A model generated the notes under the pieces. It had not been told where the DNA came from, did not search any database, and saw only the letters and a program-made list of their open reading frames with translations. The position numbers and the translations under genes are program-made. A stretch of 64,000 nucleotides of DNA from CAZAEB01 sp964484095. GTDB lineage: Bacteria; Patescibacteriota; Microgenomatia; UBA12405; BS750m-G30. This document shows, piece by piece, positions 33,709 to 42,677 of this stretch; positions within the stretch are counted from its first letter, which is position 1; every line of letters starts with the position of its first letter. The stretch lies in contig CAZAEB010000001.1 in the NCBI GenBank assembly GCA_964484095.1, positions 1-64,000 on the forward strand, read 5' to 3'.

Positions 33709-34999
33709 TAAAAATAACTTTGATAACGATACGTCTGAACCTGGTTCTCTAATAGCCTGTTAATTTCTAAAATTACTGAAACAACAATTAAAATTCCCGT
33801 CCCTCCCAAAGAAACGGTAGAAATACCGGTTATTCCCTGGGTAATTGACGGTAAAATTGCTATAAACCCAAGAAAAAAAGCGCCAACAATAGTTACCCGT
33901 GAGAGCAGAAAAGACAGTCTTTCTTTAGTCGACCGACCAGGCCTTACTCCAGGAATAAACCCCCCTGACTTTCTAAGTTCTTCTGAGACATCTTTGGGGT
34001 TAAACACCACAGAGGTATAAAAATAGGTGAAAAAAACCACAATAATAAAATATGACAAATTATAAACAATCCCAGTTGACTGAAAATACAGATTTAAGGT
34101 TTTTCCAATTGATGCAAAGGGTTCTAGCGTTAACTGAGAGGCAAAATTAGTAATCATTTGAGGAACCATTACTAGAGAAAGGGCAAAAATAATCGGCATT
34201 ACCCCAGCACTATTAACCTTTAAAGGAAGATAACTGCTTTGCCCCGCAGACTGCCTTCCCCCCGCCATCCTTCTGGCATAGCGAATTGGAATCCTTAAGA
34301 CCGCTTCATCGATAAAAATAATCCCAATAATAACTCCAATCGCCATCCCGCCAAAAGCAACCAGGTTAAATACATTGGTTTGAGAGGCAATGTTAACTGT
34401 TTGAAGAATATTGACCGGATAGCGAGCGACTATTCCTGAAAAGATTAAAAGAGAGATGCCATTGCCAACTCCATACTGAGTGATAAGTTCTCCCAAAAAA
34501 ACCATCAGCATCGTTCCGGCAGTCATGGTGACTATAAAACTAGCCAGATGAACAACGGAAAGGGTATCAATTATTCCCTGACTTTTTAAAAGAGTGTACA
34601 TTGCAAAGACTGTAAAATCGCCAAAAACACAGTCGTGTAGCGAGTATACTGAGCTAGTTTTTGCCGACCATATTCCCCTTCTTTTCTAAGCTCCTTTATC
34701 TGAGGAATAACAAATCCCAAAAGTTGAAACATAATTGAGGCGTTAATGTATGGGGCTAACCCTAAAGCACTAATGGAAAAGTTTGCCAAAGTGCCTCCAG
34801 AAAAAACATCAAGTAAAGCCAAAAATTGATTTTGGGAAAAAAACGATTTCAATACCTCTTTATCTACTCCAGGAACGGTTATATGAGCAATTAAACGAAA
34901 AGTAAACAGTATTGCCAGAGTGAAAATAAGTTTTTTTCTAATCTCAGAGATCTTAAAAGCTTCAAGATATGTGGACAAAGTTTTAGTAAAAATAGTCAT
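33708..34999 (-). CDS. secY: Preprotein translocase SecY, split by a frameshift
   Basis: The main channel of the Sec translocon is encoded in two overlapping frames. The first (34586-34999, 137 codons) covers the N-terminus to about the third helix and ends ILQSLQCTLF. The second (33708-34601, 297 codons) continues with MYTLLKSQGIID to the normal end. The expected joined text would be near ILQSLAMYTLL, so one base is missing around 34601-34605. Family motifs lie on both parts: YINASIMFQLL; LGELITQYGVGNGISLLIF; GIRPG-type PGVRPGRSTKE. In an essential gene this is most simply a sequence error. A real split protein or programmed shift is less likely. Confidence 0.88.
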
Positions 35000-35457
35000 T
35001 TGTTACCATTATCAACGCTTCCACCTGCTTTTTCAACCTGGTCTTTTACTGACCTGGCACAAAGGAGCTTAATAGAAAGCGGTTTGGTTATTTTTCCTCC
35101 ACCAATAATTTTTACCCCTTTCGAAAAAGCCTCTTTTTTATTAACAATTTTTTTATCAACCAAGCTTTTAATATCAACTGTTTGTTTGGCCTTAAAATGA
35201 CTATCAAGCAGTTCCAACCTGATAGAAACTGGGTTGCGCGTAGATTTCAGTCTGCCCTTTCCTCTCCATAAAGGCAGTCTTTTAAGCCATGATTTTTTGA
35301 TCTTTGTTCCGGAAAAAGTCAATTTGGGCTTATTTCTTGCCTTCATGCCTTTCTGGCCCCTACCCGAAGCATGACCACCTTTTCCTGAAGAATAACCTCT
35401 GCCGACTCTTTTGGCTGAGCGATTAGTTTTTGATTTTACCAAACTATGAAGATTCAT
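34996..35457 (-). CDS. rplO: 50S ribosomal protein uL15
   Basis: 153 residues. KRVGRGYSSGKGGHASGRGQ and KGMKARNKPKLTFSG-type sequence near the N-terminus, GGGKITKPLSIK and the C-terminal VEKAGG. The gene follows rpsE by 2 nt with no rpmD (uL30) between, an absence typical of CPR genomes. ATGA overlap with secY. Confidence 0.96.
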   Translation of the reverse strand: MNLHSLVKSKTNRSAKRVGRGYSSGKGGHASGRGQKGMKARNKPKLTFSGTKIKKSWLKRLPLWRGKGRLKSTRNPVSIRLELLDSHFKAKQTVDIKSLVDKKIVNKKEAFSKGVKIIGGGKITKPLSIKLLCARSVKDQVEKAGGSVDNGNK

Positions 35458-35459
35458 GA

Positions 35460-35930
35460 TTATTCCTCCAACAATCCAAAAGCTTTAATTGTCGCTCGAA
35501 CATTAACTTCTTTATTTTTAGAACCAATCATCTTGGCGACCAGATCCTCAATTCCAACGGCATTGGAAATTATTCTCATTGGTCCGCCAGCAATTAATCC
35601 TGTTCCTGTTTTGGCTGGCTTTAACAAAACCTGAGCCCCTTTGAATTTTACCTGAACCTGATGGGGAATTGTCTTGTTTCTCAGAGGAACTCTAACCATT
35701 TTCTCTCGGGCTTTTTTCATTCCTTTTCTAATTGCCGAAGCGACATCTCTGGCTCTTGCCAAACAATAACCAACCTTTCCTTTTCCGTCTCCAACAACAA
35801 CCAAGGCGGTAAAAGAAATTTTATTTCCTCCCTTAGTTTTTTTGCTTACTCTTTTAATCTGAACCACCTTCTCTATCATTCCGTCTTCTGGTCCTTGCAT
35901 ATAATTATTCTGCCTATTTCTATTATTCAT
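35460..35930 (-). CDS. rpsE: 30S ribosomal protein uS5
   Basis: 156 residues. RVSKKTKGGNKISFTALVVV, DGKGKVGYCLARARDVASAI, and the second domain PHQVQVKFKGAQVLLKPA with GTGLIAGGPMR. Involved in decoding accuracy and mRNA unwinding at the entry channel. Confidence 0.97.
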   Translation of the reverse strand: MNNRNRQNNYMQGPEDGMIEKVVQIKRVSKKTKGGNKISFTALVVVGDGKGKVGYCLARARDVASAIRKGMKKAREKMVRVPLRNKTIPHQVQVKFKGAQVLLKPAKTGTGLIAGGPMRIISNAVGIEDLVAKMIGSKNKEVNVRATIKAFGLLEE

Positions 35931-36277
35931 TAAAACTCTAGTCCTCCTTTTCTGGCCCCCTCAGCAACCGCTTTTACCCGGCCATGAAATCGATAACTAC
36001 CTCTATCAAAAACTACTTTTTTAACCCCTTTAGAAACTGCTTTTTTGGCAATCTGCTCACCAACAATAAAAGCCACCTCTGTTTTTGTCTTTTTGTCACC
36101 TTTTTTAGCAAGCTTTTGACTATTCTCAGAAAAAAGAGTTTTGCCAGTAGTCATATCGACCAACTGAACCCAAACATATCGATTGGAACGATAAACCACT
36201 AATTTGCGACCTCTACTAACGGCAATTCCTTTTCTAATCCTAAGCGCTCTTTTTTGTTTTGCTGTTCTTTTGTTCAT
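35930..36277 (-). CDS. rplR: 50S ribosomal protein uL18
   Basis: 115 residues. RKGIAVSRGRKLVVYRSNRY, VWVQLVDMTTGKTL and FDRGSYRFHGRVKAVAEGAR, diagnostic for the 5S rRNA-binding protein. One-base overlap with rpsE. Confidence 0.96.
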   Translation of the reverse strand: MNKRTAKQKRALRIRKGIAVSRGRKLVVYRSNRYVWVQLVDMTTGKTLFSENSQKLAKKGDKKTKTEVAFIVGEQIAKKAVSKGVKKVVFDRGSYRFHGRVKAVAEGARKGGLEF

Positions 36278-36294
36278 TTTTTTGATTAATAAAT

Positions 36295-36834
36295 TTATTC
36301 TTTAGCAGCTGCCTTACCAGGCTTTAACCTAATCTCTTCTCCTTCATAACGAATCCCTTTTCCTAAATAAGCATCTGGTTTTCTGATCTTTTTAATCATC
36401 GCCGCCACTTGACCAACTAACTGACGGTCAATCCCTTTAATAACAATCTTTGTTTCTTCTATCTCAAATTCTGTCCCCTCGGGAATTTTGAATTCTACCG
36501 GATTGGCAAAACCAACATTTAATACCAGATTGTCTGCCACTCTAGATGCTCGATAGCCGGTACCAATAATTGCTAAAGACTTTGACCATCCCTCAGTAAC
36601 TCCAATAACAGCGTTGTTAATTAGGTTGCGAACCGTTCCATGACAGGATCTTACTGCCTTTGCCTCTGATCGACGGCTAACCAACACTTCTGCCACATCA
36701 ACCTTAACATCAATCCTTCCAGGAATTGGCAAAAGCATTTCTCCTTTAGGCCCCTTGATTGAGACTTTTTTTCCCTCAACTTTTACCTCAACGCCCTCGG
36801 GGATTGTAACCGGTTGTTTTCCAATTTTCGACAT
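36295..36834 (-). CDS. rplF: 50S ribosomal protein uL6
   Basis: 179 residues, two similar domains. N-terminus MSKIGKQPVTIPEGVEVKVE, GPKGEM, and the C-terminal KIRKPDAYLGKGIRYEGEEI. Follows rpsH immediately. Confidence 0.97.
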   Translation of the reverse strand: MSKIGKQPVTIPEGVEVKVEGKKVSIKGPKGEMLLPIPGRIDVKVDVAEVLVSRRSEAKAVRSCHGTVRNLINNAVIGVTEGWSKSLAIIGTGYRASRVADNLVLNVGFANPVEFKIPEGTEFEIEETKIVIKGIDRQLVGQVAAMIKKIRKPDAYLGKGIRYEGEEIRLKPGKAAAKE

Positions 36835-37233
36835 TTAATAAATCTCCGCTATTACCTCTCCGCCAAGATTCTTTTTTCGGGCCTTTCTGGCCGTCATCAA
36901 TCCTTGCGAAGTAGAAACAATAACAATTGCGTTTGATCTGCCAGTATATGGCAGATCCTTATAACCAACATAATACCTTCTTCCTGGTTTAGAAAAGAAT
37001 TTAATCTCCTTGAAAAGAGGTTTGCCTGCACCGTGATAGGCTAACTCGGCAATGATCTCTTTTTTTGCCGCCTTCTCTTTGGAAACATCAAACCTTTTTA
37101 ATAACGAGCTGTCAACCAATATTTTTGCAATTTCTTCCAGTTTTTTAGACCAAGGAACAACCACAGTCTTTTTATCAACTGCACCGCCATTTTTAATTCT
37201 GATTAGAAAATCTCCCAATGGATAGTTATTCAT
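36835..37233 (-). CDS. rpsH: 30S ribosomal protein uS8
   Basis: 132 residues. PLGDFLIRIKNGGAV at the start, KPGRRYYVGYKDLP and the C-terminal IVSTSQGLMTARKARKKNLG followed by GGEVIAEIY. Binds 16S helix 21; in E. coli it also represses spc operon translation. Confidence 0.97.
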   Translation of the reverse strand: MNNYPLGDFLIRIKNGGAVDKKTVVVPWSKKLEEIAKILVDSSLLKRFDVSKEKAAKKEIIAELAYHGAGKPLFKEIKFFSKPGRRYYVGYKDLPYTGRSNAIVIVSTSQGLMTARKARKKNLGGEVIAEIY

Positions 37234-37236
37234 AAT

Positions 37237-37422
37237 TTACCAACTTGCTTTTTTAACACCCGGCAAAACACCTTCCCTTGCCAGTTTTCGAAAACAAAGC
37301 CGACAAAGTCTAAAAAAACGAATATAACCTCTTGACCGGCCACACAACTGACATCGATTTCGATATCTGTTTTTAAATCTTAATTTTTTTTCTTCTCTTA
37401 CAATTTTCGATTTTTTAGCCAT
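37237..37422 (-). CDS. rpsN: 30S ribosomal protein uS14, zinc type
   Basis: 61 residues. The short, zinc-binding type Z with Cys24, Cys27, Cys40 and Cys43 ([20 protein letters not shown]) and the C-terminus [16 protein letters not shown] 42-nt gap separates it from rplE. Confidence 0.97.
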   Translation of the reverse strand: MAKKSKIVREEKKLRFKNRYRNRCQLCGRSRGYIRFFRLCRLCFRKLAREGVLPGVKKASW

Positions 37423-37464
37423 TATTGGACGTTTCTTTTTTAAAGTTATATTTTAACACCTGCG

Positions 37465-37998
37465 TCAATTGGAAAAAGGAAACCCCATCATCTTCAAAAG
37501 AGCCATTGCTTCTTTTTCCCCTTTAATGTTGGTAACTATTGTTACCTGTAAACTTTTAATCTTTTTGACTTTATCAATATCTATTTCAGGAAAAACCGTC
37601 TGTTCTGGAAGACCAATACTATAATTGCCTGCCTGATCAAATTTCTTTGGCGAAAGACCTCTAAAATCCCTCAGTCTTGGTAAAACCAAACTAAACAATC
37701 TTTCCAAGAAATCATACATTCTTTTTCCTCTTAAAGTAACTTTAAGTCCAATAACCTGACCCTTTCTCAACTTAAATCCAGATATGGATTTTTTAGCGGA
37801 ACAAGCAACCGGTTTCTGACCAGTAATAACCTCAAGCTCACTGGAAAAAAGGTCAATCAATGAACGGTCATCTTTAGCTTCGGCTATCCCCATATTTACA
37901 ATTACCTTGTCTACTTTTGGAACTGCCATTAAATTGTCTATCGCCAATTCTTTTTTCAAAGCAGGAATAATTTCTTTCTTGTATTTTTCTATAAGCAT
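37465..37998 (-). CDS. rplE: 50S ribosomal protein uL5
   Basis: 177 residues. VPKVDKVIVNMGIAEAKDD, AKKSISGFKLRKGQVIGLKV, and LPRLRDFRGLSPKKFDQAGN are diagnostic. Binds 5S rRNA and P-site tRNA. Three bases after rplX. Confidence 0.97.
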   Translation of the reverse strand: MLIEKYKKEIIPALKKELAIDNLMAVPKVDKVIVNMGIAEAKDDRSLIDLFSSELEVITGQKPVACSAKKSISGFKLRKGQVIGLKVTLRGKRMYDFLERLFSLVLPRLRDFRGLSPKKFDQAGNYSIGLPEQTVFPEIDIDKVKKIKSLQVTIVTNIKGEKEAMALLKMMGFPFSN

Positions 37999-38001
37999 TT
38001 T

Positions 38002-38352
38002 TTATTTACCTCCATCAATTAATCCTTTGCATTTTTTACATATTCTTTGTTTCTTTTTTTGACTATCAATTTGAAATCCAACCCTAGCCGGCTTTTTACA
38101 TGTCGGACAAATCACCATCAATTTAGAAATGGCCACTGGAGCTTCTCTTTCAATAATTCCGCCTGGTTTATCCTTACCTTGAGCTTTAATGTGTTTTTTA
38201 ACTTTATTTATCCCGGCTACAATCACCTTCCCCTTACTTCTGATTATTTTTTTAACTTCTCCCTGCTGGCCGCGATCTTTACCAGAACGAATATATACTT
38301 TGTCGCCTTTTTTTATCTTTTTAATAGTAATTTTCTTAGTATTTTGTGCCAT
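38002..38352 (-). CDS. rplX: 50S ribosomal protein uL24 with C-terminal zinc ribbon
   Basis: 116 residues from the ATG at 38352, which lies one base after the rplN stop; an upstream in-frame TTG/ATG inside rplN is unlikely. KOW motif KKGDKVYIRSGKDRGQQGEV, GINKVKKHIKAQ, and two cysteine pairs (CPTC and CKKC) in the C-terminal half that would bind zinc. Confidence 0.95.
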   Translation of the reverse strand: MAQNTKKITIKKIKKGDKVYIRSGKDRGQQGEVKKIIRSKGKVIVAGINKVKKHIKAQGKDKPGGIIEREAPVAISKLMVICPTCKKPARVGFQIDSQKKKQRICKKCKGLIDGGK

Positions 38353-38353
38353 A

Positions 38354-38722
38354 TTAAATAAGCTCTTTTGCCATTGAAGCAATTTTATTAAATCCTGCTT
38401 CTTTTACCTCTCTAGAGACAGGTCCAAAAATTCTTGTCCCCCTTGGGTTGCCTTGATCGTCAATTATAACTGCAGCATTATCGTCAAATCTAATATATGA
38501 CCCGTCTTTGCGATGCGATTCTTTTCTGGTTCTTACTAGAACAGCCTTTACTTTGTCACTTTTTTTAACCGTTCCATCTGGAGCGGCTTCTTTAACTACT
38601 ACGTGAACAACATCACCCATGAGTCCGCTATGTCTTTTCCAGCCACCCATAACCTGAATTACCATCAGTTTTTTTGCTCCAGTATTATCGGCTGACTTTA
38701 ATATTGATCTTAACTGAACCAT
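38354..38722 (-). CDS. rplN: 50S ribosomal protein uL14
   Basis: 122 residues. MVQLRSILKSADNTGAKKLM, GDVVHVVVKEAAPDG and FDDNAAVIIDDQGNPRGTRI. Sits at the subunit interface and contacts uL19 and the A-site region. Confidence 0.97.
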   Translation of the reverse strand: MVQLRSILKSADNTGAKKLMVIQVMGGWKRHSGLMGDVVHVVVKEAAPDGTVKKSDKVKAVLVRTRKESHRKDGSYIRFDDNAAVIIDDQGNPRGTRIFGPVSREVKEAGFNKIASMAKELI

Positions 38723-38734
38723 TTTTGTCTTTAA

Positions 38735-38992
38735 TTACTTGCTAACTATTTTTATAACAGCAAATCTTTTTAACTTGCTTATCGGTTTTGTTTCTTTAAT
38801 TTCAACCACATCGCCTATCTTTGCCTTAAGTTGATTATCAGCATAAAGCTTACTTTTACTGACAACTACCTTTCGGTATTTTGGATGAGGTAGTCGACGG
38901 GTTATCTCAACCACCACTGTTTTATCCATCTTGTCAGAAACAACCTTGCCAGTAAATTTTTTAATCAGCTTTTTTTTACTTTTGACTGCCAT
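38735..38992 (-). CDS. rpsQ: 30S ribosomal protein uS17
   Basis: 85 residues, OB-fold: GKVVSDKMDKTVVVEITRRL, PHPKYRKVV and KIGDVVEIKETKPISKLKRF. Overlaps the 3' end of rpmC by 17 nt. Confidence 0.96.
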   Translation of the reverse strand: MAVKSKKKLIKKFTGKVVSDKMDKTVVVEITRRLPHPKYRKVVVSKSKLYADNQLKAKIGDVVEIKETKPISKLKRFAVIKIVSK

Positions 38993-39203
38993 TATTGTCT
39001 TTCTTTGTCATTAATTTTTCATTAATAATTGTTCTAATAACTGCAATTTCCGCTCTAAGAAGTCGAGGCAGGTTGGTATTTTTAAGCTGTCTTTTTACCA
39101 GCTTAATTTTCGCTTCTAACAGATTTTTTTCTTTAGCTAACAACTCCTCCTCTAGCTGTGAAATAGATTTTGCTCGCAAACTATCTTTATTTTTTTTATT
39201 CAT
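38976..39203 (-). CDS. rpmC: 50S ribosomal protein uL29
   Basis: 75 residues, two long helices: RAKSISQLEEELLAKEKNLL and RQLKNTNLPRLLRAEIAVIR. Located by the peptide exit tunnel. One-base overlap with rplP. Confidence 0.93.
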   Translation of the reverse strand: MNKKNKDSLRAKSISQLEEELLAKEKNLLEAKIKLVKRQLKNTNLPRLLRAEIAVIRTIINEKLMTKKDNNGSQK

Positions 39204-39610
39204 TATTTATTTCTTTTTACAATTTTAGTCGGAAATGATAGTTTATAGGAAGCTCTTTTTAAAGCTCCAACTGCAATTTCCTCCGAAACACCACTAACTT
39301 CAAACAGTATTCTTCCAGGTTTAACAACAGCCACATGGGTATCGATATCGCCCTTACCTGCTCCCATAGGTGATCCAGGGGACTTTTTAGTAATTGGTTT
39401 ATCAGGAAATACCTTAATCCAAAGCCGGGCATTTCTCTTTGTAAAATGAGTAATTGCCTTTCTGGCCGCCTCGATCTGATTATCCTTAAACCAACCCCTA
39501 CCCAAACTCTTGAGACCAAAATCTCCAAACTCAAGGCGAGACCCCGATATACTGGATCCCTTCATTCTGCCTCTAAATTGTTTTCGATACTTAGTTTTCT
39601 TGGGCTGCAT
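39203..39610 (-). CDS. rplP: 50S ribosomal protein uL16
   Basis: 135 residues. MQPKKTKYRKQFRGRMKGSS, FPDKPITKKSPGSPMGAGKG and VKPGRILFEVSGV are diagnostic. Located near the A-site and central protuberance. Usual RMGxGKG motif here reads SPMGAGKG. Confidence 0.97.
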   Translation of the reverse strand: MQPKKTKYRKQFRGRMKGSSISGSRLEFGDFGLKSLGRGWFKDNQIEAARKAITHFTKRNARLWIKVFPDKPITKKSPGSPMGAGKGDIDTHVAVVKPGRILFEVSGVSEEIAVGALKRASYKLSFPTKIVKRNK

Positions 39611-39613
39611 ATT

Positions 39614-40261
39614 CTACCTCTCTCCTCGATTAATGTAAACCTTTATCCCTATATACCCTGATTTTGTTAAAGCGGGAATTTCCGCATAGTCAATATCTGC
39701 ACGAATGGTACTTAAAGAAACCCTTCCTGCTGAAAAAGTCTCGCTTCTGGCAATCTCGGCTCCATTAATTCTTCCCTTGATGACTATTTTTACTCCAACC
39801 GCCCCCGACATCATTACTCGCTCTAGCGCCTTATTAACCACTTTCCTAAAGGGAACTCTTTTTTCTAACTGATAGACTATCCGCTGACCGACCAATTTGG
39901 CCGACAGATCCTGATTTTTAACCTCTTCGACTTCAATTTCCAAATTTTTTTCCGGACTGGCAACAGATACTATTTTACAAAGAGATTTTTTTATCTCTTC
40001 AAGCCCCTTACCGCCCCGTCCTATAACCAGACCCGGACGTCCGACAAACAGGGTAACCCTAATCTTTTTGGTTAGTCTTTCTATCTGAACCAGCATAAGT
40101 CCAGCCATATATAGACGATTTTCAAGGAACTTTCTAATCTCAAGGTCTTCTTTTATCATTTCCGGATACTTATCCTTACTGGAAAACCAACGAGAAGACC
40201 AGCTAGCTGGTGCCTTATTATCACTTAACCTAAATGCAATTGGATGTGTTTTTTGTCCCAT
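39614..40261 (-). CDS. rpsC: 30S ribosomal protein uS3
   Basis: 215 residues. MGQKTHPIAFRLSDNK, KH domain GRPGLVIGRGGKGLEEIKKS, and C-terminal GVKIVIKGRINGAEIARSET then GYIGIKVYINRG. mRNA entry-tunnel helicase component. Confidence 0.97.
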   Translation of the reverse strand: MGQKTHPIAFRLSDNKAPASWSSRWFSSKDKYPEMIKEDLEIRKFLENRLYMAGLMLVQIERLTKKIRVTLFVGRPGLVIGRGGKGLEEIKKSLCKIVSVASPEKNLEIEVEEVKNQDLSAKLVGQRIVYQLEKRVPFRKVVNKALERVMMSGAVGVKIVIKGRINGAEIARSETFSAGRVSLSTIRADIDYAEIPALTKSGYIGIKVYINRGER

Positions 40262-40647
40262 TATTTATCTTTTTTTTGACCAATAATAATAATTTTTAGA
40301 TGTGATCGCCTTCTTTTAATCAGTCCACTGTTAAACCTAGCCCCATGAAATCGATCTCTTCTGACCATTCCCGGAGCCTCATCAACAGTAATCTTTTTAA
40401 ATTTCAATGTTCCTCTATCAAGTCCAGAATTATTAACCGCGTTAGCAATCACTCCTTTTAGAACCTTAAGCATAATTCTTGCCCCTTTTTGGCTAGCAAC
40501 CGAAAGGTTTCTTTCAGCTACCTCTAGTGAAAGCTTTGTCATTCCGTCAGCTATCAGTCGCAATTTTCGAGGTGAAATTCGCAAATGTTTAGCATAAACT
40601 ACTATCTCTACTCCTGCCTTATCAATTGGCTTTTTGTCTTTTGCCAT
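40261..40647 (-). CDS. rplV: 50S ribosomal protein uL22
   Basis: 128 residues. YAKHLRISPRKLRLIADGM, KGVIANAVNNSGLDRGTL and MVRRDRFHGARFNSGLIKRR. Its beta-hairpin lines the exit tunnel. One-base overlap with rpsC. Confidence 0.96.
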   Translation of the reverse strand: MAKDKKPIDKAGVEIVVYAKHLRISPRKLRLIADGMTKLSLEVAERNLSVASQKGARIMLKVLKGVIANAVNNSGLDRGTLKFKKITVDEAPGMVRRDRFHGARFNSGLIKRRRSHLKIIIIGQKKDK

Positions 40648-40650
40648 TTT

Positions 40651-40935
40651 TTATGTTTTCTCAATCACTCTTTTAACCACTCTCCCGTGACCTCTAAACG
40701 TTCTTGTTAGAGAAAATTCACCCAAACGATGGCCTACCATTTCCTCAGTAACAAAAAGACTGATGAATTTTCTTCCATTATGAATCATAAAACTATGACC
40801 AACAAATTCAGGCGAAATCTGACTAGCCCTAGCCCAGGTCTTTATCGGCTCCTTTTTGCCTCCCTTGTTCTGAGCTACAACCTTTTTAAGCAGTTTTTTG
40901 TCTATATAAGGTCCTTTTTTTAATGATCTTCCCAT
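40651..40935 (-). CDS. rpsS: 30S ribosomal protein uS19
   Basis: 94 residues. [39 protein letters not shown], and [19 protein letters not shown] are diagnostic. Head of the 30S, pairs with uS13. Confidence 0.97.
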   Translation of the reverse strand: MGRSLKKGPYIDKKLLKKVVAQNKGGKKEPIKTWARASQISPEFVGHSFMIHNGRKFISLFVTEEMVGHRLGEFSLTRTFRGHGRVVKRVIEKT

Positions 40936-40939
40936 TTTT

Positions 40940-41716
40940 TTACTTTCTTCGCTTAATTATTAATCTATTTGAATACTTTTTCTTTTTTCTGGTCCTAACT
41001 CCTAATGTTCTTTTACCCCAAGGAGTTTTCGGAGCCTTCATTCCAATTCCAGACTTACCCTCTCCTCCACCATGAGGATGAGAAGAAGGATTTTGGACAA
41101 CTCCACGAACTGTAGGTCTAACCCCTCTGAGCCTTTTTTGACCAGCTTTAGTGTATTTATGAGAGGACCACTCCGAATTGGAAATCTGTCCAATTGTTGC
41201 CATGCACTCAGGAGAAAAAAGCCTCATCTCTCCTGAAGGCATTTTCACTACCACCCCATTTTTCTCAATACTTTGAATAAAAACCATCGACCCAGCGCTT
41301 CTAGCCATCTGACCGCCTTTACCAGGAAAAATCTCTAAGTTGTGTATTGGTACTCCAGCAGGAATATTTTTTAACTTCATCGCATTGCCCGGCTTTATCG
41401 ATGCCTTTACTTTTGAAACTACCTTATCACCGATAGAGATCTTTTCCGGTGCTAAAATATAGCGCCTTTCTCCATCTGGATATACTATTAAAGCTAAATT
41501 AGCAGTTCTGTTGGGATCATACTCAATTCCCTCAACTATGCCGATAATATTCTTTTTTGATCTGGCCCAATCAATCTTCCTAATAAATCTTTTCTGTTCA
41601 CCGCCCTGGTGACGAACACTGACCCGTCCACCAAAGCCACGACCACTTTTTTTCTTTTTAGTTTTAAGCAGATGTTTAATTTTTTTATTTCGCTGGAAAC
41701 AAACTTGTTTATTCAT
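40940..41716 (-). CDS. rplB: 50S ribosomal protein uL2
   Basis: 258 residues, about 15-20 shorter than usual because the N-terminal tail is reduced. [40 protein letters not shown], and the peptidyl-transferase-proximal [20 protein letters not shown] are conserved, including the essential His. Three bases before rpsS. Confidence 0.97.
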   Translation of the reverse strand: MNKQVCFQRNKKIKHLLKTKKKKSGRGFGGRVSVRHQGGEQKRFIRKIDWARSKKNIIGIVEGIEYDPNRTANLALIVYPDGERRYILAPEKISIGDKVVSKVKASIKPGNAMKLKNIPAGVPIHNLEIFPGKGGQMARSAGSMVFIQSIEKNGVVVKMPSGEMRLFSPECMATIGQISNSEWSSHKYTKAGQKRLRGVRPTVRGVVQNPSSHPHGGGEGKSGIGMKAPKTPWGKRTLGVRTRKKKKYSNRLIIKRRK

Positions 41717-42013
41717 TTATTTTTCTTTAATAACCAGCTGTTTGATTTTTTCACCCGATTTTAAAGTTACTAAAGCCTTTTTGTATGCCGACAAAGTTAC
41801 TTTGCGTCGATGACGCCATATCATTTTCGCCTTAGGCTTAACTCTAATAACTCGAACCCTTACAGGAGTTACCCCTAAATATTCTTTAACTGCATCGGCA
41901 ATTTGATGCTTGTTTGCACTTTTGTGAACAAAAAAAGTCCACACTCCTTGTGTTTGTAACTGCAAAGTCTTTTCCGTCAAAACAGGCTTTATAATAACCC
42001 ATGAGCTACTCAT
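41717..42013 (-). CDS. rplW: 50S ribosomal protein uL23
   Basis: 98 residues. IIKPVLTEKTLQLQ, TFFVHKSANKHQIADAVKEY, and GVTPVRVRVIRVKPKAK. Docking site for SRP and trigger factor at the tunnel exit. Four-base overlap with rplD. Confidence 0.95.
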   Translation of the reverse strand: MSSSWVIIKPVLTEKTLQLQTQGVWTFFVHKSANKHQIADAVKEYLGVTPVRVRVIRVKPKAKMIWRHRRKVTLSAYKKALVTLKSGEKIKQLVIKEK

Positions 42014-42675
42014 TTTTCAATCTCCAATACTTTTTTATCAAAAATTAAATAATTACTATTCAAAACCAAATAAGGATTAAGATCGACAAAACGGCTAACA
42101 ATAACTCCCTTGCCAGATAAATTTCCAAAAGCCCTTTTTACCTGGTCTGTATGTTTTTCAACAACAACCAAAACTTTTTTGGACTCCGATAAATTTTTCT
42201 CGCTTTTCCTTAATTTGTTTAGTAGAAGTTCTGCTTTTTTTGTTTTAGGTTTGATTTTAGTGATATTAGAAACAGCACAAATTCTTTTAGAATCAAACTG
42301 TTCTGTTAAAACAGAGAATAAGGCCTTTTTCTTCATTTTTTTACTAAATTTTAATTTCCAATTCTCTTTGCCTGTAGGACCATGAGCAATACCGCCGCCG
42401 ACAAAAATCGGAGCCTTAAGATCTCCGTGACGGGCCTTACCTGTCCCTTTTTGTTTCCAAATTTTCCTAGTTGAACCAACTACTTCTCCTCGAGACTTAA
42501 CACGAGGATGAGCCTTTCTCTGGTTTGAAAGATATACTCTCACTGCCTGAGCAACCAGATCAGGGTTTTTCTTAACAGCAAAGATATCTCCAGAAACAAA
42601 TAGTTGGCCGGACTTTTCACCGCTAAGTTCGTATACGTTTATTACCAGTCTATTTTGATCATTCCTGCTTGCCAT
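42010..42675 (-). CDS. rplD: 50S ribosomal protein uL4
   Basis: 221 residues from the ATG at 42675 (an upstream TTG at 42681 gives two more). Conserved tunnel loop KGTGKARHGDLKAPIFVGGG, GPTGKENWKLKFSKKMKKKA. In E. coli uL4 is the autogenous regulator of the S10 operon, relevant to the terminator-like element upstream of rplC. Confidence 0.95.
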   Translation of the reverse strand: MASRNDQNRLVINVYELSGEKSGQLFVSGDIFAVKKNPDLVAQAVRVYLSNQRKAHPRVKSRGEVVGSTRKIWKQKGTGKARHGDLKAPIFVGGGIAHGPTGKENWKLKFSKKMKKKALFSVLTEQFDSKRICAVSNITKIKPKTKKAELLLNKLRKSEKNLSESKKVLVVVEKHTDQVKRAFGNLSGKGVIVSRFVDLNPYLVLNSNYLIFDKKVLEIEK

Positions 42676-42677
42676 TA

